A stretch of DNA of 21,714 nt from Chrysochromulina parva. Its lineage: Eukaryota > Haptophyta > Prymnesiales > Chrysochromulinaceae. Position numbers and translations under genes: made by a program. The notes below the pieces were generated by a model that had not been told where the DNA came from, did not search any database, and was given only the letters and a program-made list of their open reading frames with translations. The stretch covers positions 1 through 21,714 of the forward strand of contig PJAB01000716.1 of NCBI GenBank assembly GCA_002887195.1. Direction: 5' to 3'. This document shows positions 9,001 to 13,149 of the stretch, in pieces; position 1 is the stretch's first letter, and each line of letters starts with the position of its first letter.

Positions 9001-9458
9001 ACGGTGGCGGCTGGAGCTCGAATAAGAATACGACGTGGCGGGGTGGCGGCATGCCGCTGGCGGACCTGAAGTGGTACTTGGACCTGGAGAAGCACAGCAA
9101 AGCACAAAACCCAGATGCCAGAAAGTTTCGCACCAAGATGTTCGTCGCAACTTCGTTCAGCAAGAGTGTGGCCGACGAATTTTCGAGTCGAGCTTACAAT
9201 AAGCATGATCCGACTGGCACCGGCAAGGTGCTCTTCAGATTCAACTTTGAGGAGTACAATTGCCTCCACGTGAATTACCTCGACAAGAGTATGTACCCGC
9301 AGGAGAAGGAGTTTCTGCTTTCACCATACTCGGTACTCGAGCTTGTGGAAGTGAAGCAGAGTCACGATCTCGACCACAAGGCACACGTCATCACAGTCAA
9401 GGTCATGCCGGACAATCAGGCGGAATCGAATCGCCTCCCACTCGCCCCTCGAATTTGA
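3..9458 (+). CDS. Giant multidomain protein: PARP-type zinc finger, SAP, DEK_C-like, LW/FN3 modules, virus-like SF2 helicase and C-terminal ART domain (5' partial)
   Basis: The frame is open from base 3 to the TGA at 9456-9458 (3151 residues) with no intron. No start is visible: the codon at 57 is GTG (Val), so the gene begins upstream. Domains in order: PARP-type zinc finger; FN3; SAP; poly-Gly; ankyrin; DEK_C-like; four LW/FN3 pairs (about 2700-5215); unassigned helical region (5220-6500); SF2 helicase with Walker A 6660-6683, DEFH 7155-7166, GFTATP 7272-7289 and an arginine-finger motif 8094-8117; coiled coil (8397-8520); ART fold with R at 9039, TSFS 9150-9161 and EKE 9303-9311. Two basic KKPRV motifs suggest nuclear location. 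Inference: a nuclear DNA- or RNA-dependent ATPase coupled to NAD-dependent ADP-ribosylation. I know no named family with this architecture. Composition is less GC-rich than neighbouring genes. The helicase and ART calls are firm; the overall role is unknown. Confidence 0.9.
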   Translation, partial: EVDTKAAVAVEQARKEANVCKQHRAATIADTVKALVNGSYKDTDTALRKPTESKPIDYRKFAHPAVAQTLENIELGQATRSISVRMDEVPIGSSEPNKLVASGYTHIAEFAASGRSTCKTCGEKIEQGHLRIGTFKLGKPNEWWPEWRHESCQGLLQIHQTLGADIVKLFIHEDLPLTSRKAISERFATDATCGAASGDAVMGEAGGGGLQHLQSAKAPAPSGSGDGSPSDPPRKKPRVAADGGDDGGPPAQKAKTEAAKPAAGSMDGGDAAPQQKKQPTFPQVPQVLRRVGASQDSLVVQVKLPEFRGARVGKIEVEAWEVASWHPEDAAPTSKACSSASVDVGDDGEGSVTCTIPKLELSKSYIVRARAHNANGWGQRSHPNYMHPDAPWRLNALAASTEELMQACEAIKDKKPTDTTRGARLECVLWQYTIPQLKVLCADVAEKVSGSKPELIDRLVERGKLKVSNPPPSDPPAKKGPAAPAAHDPGIEYGVLAADIAADNMAAHIAAAVASDGSSSDPPQKKPRVAADGGVYGGAPGAFGGGGSSGGASGGDGGGGDAGEGAGGGGGGEGGVGDGGGGGGGGGGGGGGGEGGGGGGGGGEAAHDDVIELSNLKGPWTYTHGGTLARVKQNEFRRLEKGVQLTASGKGFSADFANALFSDVKDVVARKKEIANWQQAMNKKLKDPNPAAYKGEWLLRLNGSSAAMIGASSLKASQHAFLDHAKHFQFDEVRKLVERDNAYVNCQPDGRWTALHQACLKGDEDMVQFLLDKGADVSLKNPEGVTPKEVAKAALKDQTKESRHGEYRACVTRLDLKIVDVRLREAGCSMDTLRAVIDLVLCTEDQEVLAPKDLRRLLEMNLGLESGELEAFKEGIKAEIKASHHRVMPSTPASVLQLETDLIELQLAEVDDQPNWSAVLSMLIKMHKYIVRVPMLKHALKLMDYLSKKGNDLAKLSPDDDSWTKEQRNAHKCARHLHALWKKHYKKAPSKCERPELVEATDDALILSLKLPKAGETEITAMVVTFKPTAAHESHKPKEEEVTVPRELWQGKAEGTEFNWSLRPLNPSTCYEVRVYACGTEDCLQKGFKSETVKMSTLRLTSVEELRDFNTQLGALCNAQPVNADQLLGLLRQVWCLHATLQELKASSFVSNNANLHKAVALGGEAGEIATEIRDRFKKKFKKPPQILAPILVNQAATHLDFELIVPRSEAVISSLEWRIKVKETPWPSGAGEWKSIKEPDGGWHSINEIPFTASELQPKTIYDVQVRVRSDEVLKNSDAKLLEGVTTLAHRPLLSREKFDRAVSDVKSLLDQWSYLDEFDVFSEANKEKIDRALTSFEGHTVTVPMLKQSSVRKHLNNLVSRLDVADDVGTDATFKKTLAERVNSLLEYWNSTIKSPPGAPTLRCSPGRLIISVPEASTVITSYEMELTLSFSVGQPTRKQQEIPRSIWEGKSKAGEEFEWPLEDAFVEQSDTVNVRVRALGSEEEGCWDKQGCWSTSVEWKPIQPTNSLPTEDADEPMGQVDETPMATKGCADAFIEIVRQLFELESPQQVECLDELEEKLAALERIELGTVRLLKPATVSSICKGLRRFCKSFDTAGLDLEHCSKVKRLHERAECLDSKLRPLVKPPPQKIKDAPVLVPDGATQTSLTLSVIVPNADTRITAYEVQVIAQSADHKLPTRWIPEEAWKDKATGSSFEWLVTSLEAGTTYEISVRAYGTEEECEQRTKHWSPALVKRTLLPDGNAEKSEPQAEHSDEVEQALEGEEVEEFFAAFFPDKARDTAENMEVEAGNVVLAEGVAASEDVAKAINHISKWFKAAAIHVFDAYCRDLDDAAAAMCKAVRQAMLVRPVAAEALASSVDPQELDVMELAMLYAGAGTKRVELFENFMSKINLPPDFPPLKKCAEALQKMGPGLITANTPIENVFKLVHDLDQQQLSQPLSQKLVDMAHDAIQATSKGSSNKQQAAGFNPAHCITVVQKAHKVRDQLRNKLATSFPNLDKFQKRVLHVAVEQAAADIAIAVPLDPEPGDQNTWLKQTSGCPSDWLAYQVVKAQEKALNEMSEVEKKAELKGDHKDNPLMSHVFKNSDQDAMSKDLPEDSEAFAVVKQKLILSTKGAVVHGKPWSELSTTKFRHGDWDGRKPGVKGFNKFAQEMMERHNVPATKVVSVPHDGKPCVQPYQQVVAYLAHPKSYTLDQKCVDPNTGRQSCTNPSQRMLVVHRTGAGKTCSMIRVADNYFKDKRPKILLFPSPAVCSNFYMELLNHRFPNRYADFLQREGKLDEVRSNLELKRGGLMCGRVRKEFLDDERRPSAPLRAFSYTQAGGRMTCGDRHRINPVFKCPDGYGGGWCYGPGNTRSSDEDFFNDGYEEYESDGNPFSNKIILMDEFHNLVKPSPEIRKSPTRMLMLGMLKEMLRTAKNSVIVGFTATPLVGADGTAKELLDIIKGKGSEHLTDEGFISYFMGSPFPLFPTVSPPPNEITESLLRKVPIENLSESRGNLTEYYKHQSDEDKAVQRCSLGQYFGTAGTLKIFELLTGASGKLCGEAFDKEEPHKTFGYCPDRVRGYASKLSAVCDDVSAHAGKTLVLVHSAHGFKLLLRLLGARFPGEVLGYVGCTPSAIAKWDDEIKSLIGEKHSDAEKAKGCCGCHICKFNAPKNLQGEEYRIMVADAKFCSEGVSFLAVRHLSLVDMPDTASEFLQRVGRAVRFNGHAGLPPKESNVRLRLYCATLPAETDDEEADAPSVTSEPEASADENRKNTLAAELKEYYGHLAQLEWNAVDFDQSSKKPLWDESSSEVDFEQAKKELDAELALEVEAIKASKEEAKAKAQAKAQAEIEESIQPIPTVQTFADSQYKVLSDRLWKRMSQEEGNEPIRIEELWKSAKSLVAHYEKKTVAERFIEELQRDIRDRCRENDYDEDDVKTIAVLMWAASKFGGVRSELCSLLNRAIREDSVCPVLEDAVLLARAINLNLVASYLGESSTRYANKTNFKEWPNGPLVAKHGGGWSSNKNTTWRGGGMPLADLKWYLDLEKHSKAQNPDARKFRTKMFVATSFSKSVADEFSSRAYNKHDPTGTGKVLFRFNFEEYNCLHVNYLDKSMYPQEKEFLLSPYSVLELVEVKQSHDLDHKAHVITVKVMPDNQAESNRLPLAPRI
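327..480 (+). other. PARP-type zinc finger domain in the giant protein
   Basis: Zinc ligands are Cys at 354 and 363, His at 447 and Cys at 456, giving C-x2-C-x27-H-x2-C. This is close to the CCHC spacing of PARP1-type fingers (C-x2-C-x28-30-H-x2-C). The stretch before the spacer reads IEQGHLRIG and the second half has WRHESC, both resembling the family. In PARP1 and DNA ligase 3 such fingers bind DNA breaks and nicks, so recognition of damaged or unusual DNA ends is a reasonable inference here. Confidence 0.8.
678..746 (+). repeat. In-frame direct repeat, copy 1, encoding a KKPRV basic motif
   Basis: This 69-base segment is repeated at 1548-1616 with few differences, exactly 870 bases (290 codons) downstream and in the same frame. 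It encodes a Ser-Asp-Pro-Pro stretch followed by KKPRVAADGG. The basic core resembles a monopartite nuclear localisation signal. The near identity at DNA level indicates a recent duplication or gene conversion. Confidence 0.85.
855..1410 (+). other. FN3-like domain followed by a SAP DNA-binding motif
   Basis: At 855-1167 a beta-sandwich pattern ends in SKSYIVRARAHNANGWG, typical of the late strands of a fibronectin type III domain. At about 1297-1404 the sequence YTIPQLKVLCADV, then GSKPELIDRL, matches the two-helix SAP motif, which binds AT-rich or scaffold-attached DNA in chromatin proteins. SAP next to a PARP-type finger also occurs in some plant PARPs. That comparison is from family knowledge and not from an alignment. 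Confidence 0.7.
1548..1616 (+). repeat. In-frame direct repeat, copy 2, encoding a KKPRV basic motif
   Basis: Second copy of the segment at 678-746. It differs mainly at silent or conservative positions (Arg to Gln before KKPRV) and leads directly into the poly-glycine tract. Together the copies flank the first FN3 domain and the SAP motif. Confidence 0.85.
1618..1815 (+). repeat. GGN triplet tract encoding a poly-glycine linker
   Basis: About 200 bases of nearly pure GGN/GAN triplets encode a glycine-rich, slightly acidic linker that follows the second basic motif and precedes the folded central part. The tract is prone to replication slippage, so its length probably varies between strains. 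The long reverse-strand proline-rich frames across it are shadows of this composition. Confidence 0.9.
2140..2655 (+). other. Ankyrin repeats followed by a DEK_C-like domain
   Basis: At about 2140-2390 there are two ankyrin-type repeats. The clearest contains WTALHQACLKGDEDMVQFLL followed by DKGADV. At about 2490-2652 a helical segment with a KDLRRLLEMNLGL core and a closing FKEGIKAEI matches the pattern of the DEK C-terminal domain, a small DNA-binding fold also found in chromatin proteins. Ankyrin identification is firm. The DEK_C call rests on the pattern of hydrophobic residues and the RRxLE core and needs a profile search. Confidence 0.6.
2697..5215 (+). other. Four alternating TFIIS N-terminal (LW)-like helical domains and FN3 domains
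   Basis: Helical segments lie at about 2697-2965, 3303-3555, 3894-4187 and 4590-4880. Each is followed by an FN3-like beta domain at about 2980-3298, 3558-3876, 4197-4520 and 4905-5215. The helical segments share a core like VTVPMLKQSSVRKHLNNL (third copy), VRVPMLKHALKLMDYL (first) and VRLLKPATVSSICKGL (fourth). This resembles the LW domain of TFIIS and related transcription elongation factors. The FN3 domains share endings such as AGTTYEISVRAYGTEEE. The second LW copy is the weakest. Such modules normally mediate protein-protein contact. Confidence 0.6.
6540..8200 (+). other. Superfamily 2 helicase core resembling NCLDV D6/D11-type helicases
   Basis: Motif I is HRTGAGKTCSMI (from 6660), motif II MDEFHNL (DExH, 7155-7166), motif III GFTATP (7272-7289) and motif VI FLQRVGRAVRFNGH (from about 8088). 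A GRAxR motif followed by a histidine, and an IxMDEFHNL-type motif II, are features I associate with the D6/D11-like helicases of nucleocytoplasmic large DNA viruses more than with cellular DEAD-box or SNF2 proteins. Between the lobes sits an extra cysteine cluster at about 7927-7950 (CCGCHIC), possibly metal-binding. All catalytic residues appear intact. Confidence 0.8.
8820..9455 (+). other. C-terminal ADP-ribosyltransferase fold, R-S-E type
   Basis: A helical lead with LLNRAIRED is followed by TTWRGGG (Arg at 9039), then VATSFSKSVADEF (STS-like motif, 9150-9161), then QEKEFLLSPYSVLELVEV (ExE at 9303-9311). This is the R-S-E signature of the arginine-specific or ecto-ART class of mono-ADP-ribosyltransferases. 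It is not the H-Y-E triad of classical PARPs. Expected activity is transfer of ADP-ribose from NAD to arginine or possibly to nucleic acid. The substrate is unknown. The motifs are complete, so the domain is probably active. Confidence 0.75.
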
Positions 9459-9894
9459 CGTGAGCGTTGATGTGTAATCGAACGATCAAGTATAGTGACA
9501 CGTGTTGCACATGGCATGGTTGATCCGGTCGTACGCACGGTACATGTTGACGGTTGTGTCGTGCAACATGCGCGTGCGGCGTAATACGCATACGGCCTTT
9601 GCTCGTGTGGCAGGCCCCAGCACGCGCGGCGGTTCCCGGCTGTGTACTGCTCCACGGTCCCGTCCGCAAGCCGTGCTGTAGTTGCAGGTGCAGCATGGGA
9701 AGCACGCAAATCTACGAGATTCGAATTACCTTACGTGGTCCGAGAAAGTTCGACCTCCACTGCGCGAGGGGACGCGCAACCGATAAATTTTCTCGATTTA
9801 GGATTTTGAGTACGAGCGAGTTCGGGTAGCGTTTACAAAACAATCGTCAATTGCAAAGAAACCGCTCACGCGAGTCGTCACGTCGAGGCACACG
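9459..9894. other. Convergent intergenic spacer (3' regions of the giant gene and of RINT1)
   Basis: These 436 bases lie between two genes that end towards each other, so they should hold both 3' untranslated regions and no promoter. An 8-base inverted repeat (TGTTGCAC at 9503-9510, GTGCAACA at 9561-9568) could form a hairpin in the 3' UTR of the giant gene. I see no tRNA, no canonical AATAAA signal and no convincing coding frame. Confidence 0.5.
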
Positions 9895-12800
9895 TCACGC
9901 CGCTCGCTCCTCGTCGACGTGTGACGTCCGCTCCTCCGCGTCGTGCACGCTCGCGAGAATCTCGGCGGCCTCGCCGAGGCCGAGCCGGAAGACGCCGTAC
10001 TCCTCCAGGCGGCGGCGCAGCGCAGCCTCGTGCTCGTGGCGGCCCTGCATCTGGCTGGGCGTCTCAGCCAGGATGGCCTCCACGAGCGCCAAGCGCGTCG
10101 GCCGAGGGAGCGCGAGCAGCTGGCAGCTCTCGTGCAGTCGGCGGAGGGCCGCTTGCGGGCGCACTGCGAGTGGCACAAAGAGCGCGGCGAGCGCACTCAC
10201 GTCGCGGAGCAGCTGGCGCGCGCCCGCCGCCGAGAAGGCCCCCCGGCGCACGAGCTGGGTGTACAGCAGCGTGTCGACCGCGGTGGCGATGGGCGGCCAG
10301 ACGCGCCGTAGGGAAGCGGGCGGCAGCGCGGCGCGCAGGCCACTCAGCTCAGCGTGGAGCCTAGCGAGCGGCTCGCAGAGCGAAGGGGACAGATCAAGCA
10401 GCTCGAGCGCCGCGCTGCCGCTGCCATCGGCACCGGCGTCGCTCCCGCCGCCGCTGCTCCCGCCGTCGTAGGCTGTCGGGAGCAGCAGGCGGAAGTCACG
10501 CACACTCGCCTCGGTGAGGTAGGGGCGGCATGCGCTCACAAAGCCCGCTGTGACGGTCTCAACGACAAGCGCCTCACACTCGGCAAGCAGTGCAGCCCAT
10601 GCCTGTAAGAGTGGTGAGAGCGGCCCCGCCGCCGCCGTCGACGCGCCCTCTGTTCCCACGTCGGCCGTTGCGCTCGCGAGCGAGGCCGCAGCGCTCGCGG
10701 CGCCGGCGCGCGCCGTAGTGGTCAGCTTGTCCGCCGCCGAGCGTGCGAGGGCAGCCACGAAGGACGAGGGCGTGTGAATGTGAACGAAGGACGAGGGCGT
10801 GCAAGCCGTGCTGCCGCCGCGGCCGCCAGCCGCCGGCGACGCCAGCACTGCCGCCGCCGATGGCGCGGCGGCGGCGGGCGCCGTGGCGGGCGCGGACGGC
10901 CCTCGGAGACTCGCGACTGGCGAGGGCGGCTCCATACTCGCGGCTGAGGCGTTGGAGGCCGCTCCAGCATCGGAGCTGCCCGTGCTAGCACCGGCGGCAG
11001 CGCTGTCCTTGGCGCCCTTGTGGACGAGGGCAGCAAGCGGCGGCAATTCGTGCCAGTCATGTAGCAGGGGCGACGCATACGTGACGATGTGGGCGAGGGC
11101 GCCCACCTGCCCCCAGCTACCCACCTCCCGTGAGCCCACTCGGCACAGCTCGAGCCTCGTGTGCATCTTGGCGCCAAAGAGCTCGAGGAGCGGCACGAGC
11201 ACCTTGTGCACGAACGCGCGCTGTGCGGGCTCGTCTGAGAGGAGCCGCAGGCGCTCAAGAAGCTTCTCGCAGTGTCGCATCACCACGACCGCACACGCCG
11301 GAGGGACAGTGCGCGCACCGCCCAAGCTACACCCGTCGGCCAGTCCGCCGCACGCTAGCCGGCCGGCGGCCGCGGCCTGGCCACTGCTGGCCACACGGCC
11401 GTCGCCCATGGACGCGTGCGGCCCTTCGGGTGGCGCGTCGGCGGCGCCGCCCACGCCGCCCGCCCCGCCGGCAAAGGGGTCGGCGGCGGTGGGTGGTGGG
11501 CCCGCGCGCCAGCTGCCTTCGTCTGCAGTGGCGCGCTCAAGCATAGCGCGCCCGTCCTCGCCCTCGATGCGCAGCCAGAGGTGCAGCGCCGCGGGCTCGG
11601 CTGTGAAAGCCGGCAGCGCACCGCCCACCCCAAGGGGCAGCCCGAACCCGTCACGCAGCTCGCGGTCGAAGGCGGCCGCCTCGTTGAGAGCGTGGCAGAA
11701 GAGGCGAGCGTGCTGCCGCAGCGCGGGCTGCTCGCGTCGCAACTTGCTCCGGATGGCGCCGCAGATCGCGCCCGCGACGGCGCCGAAGATGCTGTGCGGG
11801 CATCGCTCGCGCAGCATCGCGCTGTAAGCCTCCGCCTCCGCGCGCGCCATCTCGGGCGGCGCGAGCGCACCATGGAGCCACGGCAGCGGCGCGAGGAGCA
11901 CTGGCGGGAGCGTCTCTTGCAGCAGTGGCGTGTGCAGGCGCAGCAGGCTCGCGCAGTGCGTGAACATCCACTCGGGCTTGTCCCTTCGGTTCGTCTCGCG
12001 CCGCCCCTCGAAGTGGTATCGGAACCGGCGCAATACCGGCGTGACCAGCGCCTCAACTGCCCACAGGCCGCCGCGGTCGCCGTCGCCGTCGCCGTCGCCG
12101 CCTCGGCCGCTGCTGCCGCCGCTGCTGCCGCGGCCGCCGCTGCCGCTGCCGCTGCCGCCCGCAGCGATGGGATCGGGGCCGCGTGCCTCGCAGCAGTGCT
12201 GGAGCAGCAGCAGCTCGCCGAGCGCGGCGCGCACCTCGCCAAGGGCGGCCGAGTCCGGGCCGACGATCGTCTTCTGGAGCTCTGCTGGCCAGCCGAGGTT
12301 GCTCAGTGCCTTGGCCGCGCGCTGTCCAAAGGCGTCGCGCAGCGGCGGCTCGAGCGCACGCATGCGGGCGTCGAGGTGCTTGACCAGTGACGCGATCGCC
12401 GCGGCCGCCGCGGGAGCGTCATCGGTGGCGGATGCCGCCGCATCGTCAGAGGTTTCGACAGAGGTTGACAACAAGTTGGCCGCCATGCGCACGCTTGTGC
12501 GAAGCGCATGCAGCTGCAGCAGCGCCTGCATCGCGGGCGACTGGGCACCAAGGGGCACGGATGATGTCGTCGCCGACTGAGAGGATGGCTTCGTCTCCGC
12601 GTGGCGCTGCGTGCGCTCCACCTGCTCGACCAGCTTGTTGGCTGTCGCGAGGGTGTGGAGCACGAGCTGCGCCTCGCGCAGCCGGCGCAGCCGCGCGCGC
12701 GGCGGGCCCAAGCGGCTGGCGAGCTGCGTCGCCACGTCCAGATGCGTCTTGACCGTCTCCTCGAAGCGCGCGCGCTCCGCATCGAGTGCGCCCAGACGGA

Positions 12801-12996
12801 TGAGCGCCGCTCCCGCTTGTTCGCTAGCCTGTGAGAGCGCCGTGGGCAGGGCGGCCTCGGCAGCGGCCAGCTGCTCCTCGAGCGCCGCCACCTGACGCGT
12901 GAGGTCGCGCGCAAGCGGCTCCGCGCGGGACAGACTGGCAAGGTCGTCGAAGCAGGCGAGGAGCGTGGAGGGCCCGGAGCTTATAGACGGCGACAT
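9895..12996 (-). CDS. RINT1: RINT1/TIP20-family vesicle-tethering protein (Dsl1/NRZ complex subunit)
   Basis: A single uninterrupted frame of 1033 residues runs from the ATG at 12996 to a stop at 9895. Residues 325-343 carry FRYHFEGRR, then ETNRRDKPEW, the best-conserved block of the RINT1/TIP20 family. The N-terminal 130 residues have a heptad-like, Ala/Leu/Glu-rich coiled coil (EEQLAAAEAAL), as expected. Family members (human RINT1, yeast Tip20, plant MAG2) act with ZW10 and NAG/Dsl1 homologues to tether Golgi-derived vesicles to the ER. Human RINT1 also binds RAD50. The protein is longer than the roughly 700-800 residues usual for the family because of low-complexity Gly/Ser/Asp (about 12064-12170) and Ala/Ser/Pro (about 10740-11010) insertions. 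It diverges from the methyltransferase gene, 153 bases away. Confidence 0.82.
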   Translation of the reverse strand: MSPSISSGPSTLLACFDDLASLSRAEPLARDLTRQVAALEEQLAAAEAALPTALSQASEQAGAALIRLGALDAERARFEETVKTHLDVATQLASRLGPPRARLRRLREAQLVLHTLATANKLVEQVERTQRHAETKPSSQSATTSSVPLGAQSPAMQALLQLHALRTSVRMAANLLSTSVETSDDAAASATDDAPAAAAAIASLVKHLDARMRALEPPLRDAFGQRAAKALSNLGWPAELQKTIVGPDSAALGEVRAALGELLLLQHCCEARGPDPIAAGGSGSGSGGRGSSGGSSGRGGDGDGDGDRGGLWAVEALVTPVLRRFRYHFEGRRETNRRDKPEWMFTHCASLLRLHTPLLQETLPPVLLAPLPWLHGALAPPEMARAEAEAYSAMLRERCPHSIFGAVAGAICGAIRSKLRREQPALRQHARLFCHALNEAAAFDRELRDGFGLPLGVGGALPAFTAEPAALHLWLRIEGEDGRAMLERATADEGSWRAGPPPTAADPFAGGAGGVGGAADAPPEGPHASMGDGRVASSGQAAAAGRLACGGLADGCSLGGARTVPPACAVVVMRHCEKLLERLRLLSDEPAQRAFVHKVLVPLLELFGAKMHTRLELCRVGSREVGSWGQVGALAHIVTYASPLLHDWHELPPLAALVHKGAKDSAAAGASTGSSDAGAASNASAASMEPPSPVASLRGPSAPATAPAAAAPSAAAVLASPAAGGRGGSTACTPSSFVHIHTPSSFVAALARSAADKLTTTARAGAASAAASLASATADVGTEGASTAAAGPLSPLLQAWAALLAECEALVVETVTAGFVSACRPYLTEASVRDFRLLLPTAYDGGSSGGGSDAGADGSGSAALELLDLSPSLCEPLARLHAELSGLRAALPPASLRRVWPPIATAVDTLLYTQLVRRGAFSAAGARQLLRDVSALAALFVPLAVRPQAALRRLHESCQLLALPRPTRLALVEAILAETPSQMQGRHEHEAALRRRLEEYGVFRLGLGEAAEILASVHDAEERTSHVDEERAA
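10757..10801. repeat. 18-base direct repeat inside RINT1
   Basis: ACGAAGGACGAGGGCGTG occurs at 10757-10774 and again at 10784-10801, a period of 27 bases (nine codons). On the reverse strand it encodes a duplicated TPSSFV in the low-complexity insertion, so it is a short in-frame duplication in a poorly conserved part of the protein. Confidence 0.9.
12076..12099. repeat. GTCGCC hexanucleotide microsatellite inside RINT1
   Basis: Four perfect GTCGCC units encode an alternating Asp-Gly run on the reverse strand, within the larger Gly/Ser/Asp-rich insertion of the RINT1 homologue. The tract length is a multiple of three, so unit changes keep the frame. Confidence 0.9.
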
Positions 12997-13149
12997 GACG
13001 CAGAGCGCGCCGCTAGTTGCACCGTTCCATTATGCTACGTCAAACGTAAAACTCTACGAGAGGATGTGGATGTCGATTCAAGGAAATGCCTGACGACATT
13101 CGCCCTTCGATATGCGACTCGCTGGTTTCGCGCCCATCTGCATCGGGCA
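12997..13149. promoter_or_regulatory. Divergent promoter region between RINT1 and the DNA methyltransferase
   Basis: Only 153 bases separate the RINT1 ATG (reverse) from the first methyltransferase ATG (forward), so both promoters must share this interval or extend into the coding regions. No clear TATA box is visible. On the forward strand an ATG at 13064 opens a nine-codon upstream frame and another at 13086 opens a long out-of-frame one. Methyltransferase translation therefore needs either a start site downstream of 13086 or leaky scanning. Confidence 0.5.

Noticed and set aside
10799..12390. Forward frames of 342 and 324 codons antisense to RINT1
   Set aside because: They overlap the conserved RINT1 block on the reverse strand and consist of low-complexity Ala/Pro/Arg sequence.
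13066..13068. Possible start of the methyltransferase at 13066
   Set aside because: The codon is GTG. The first in-frame ATG is at 13150 and the intervening residues show no conserved feature.
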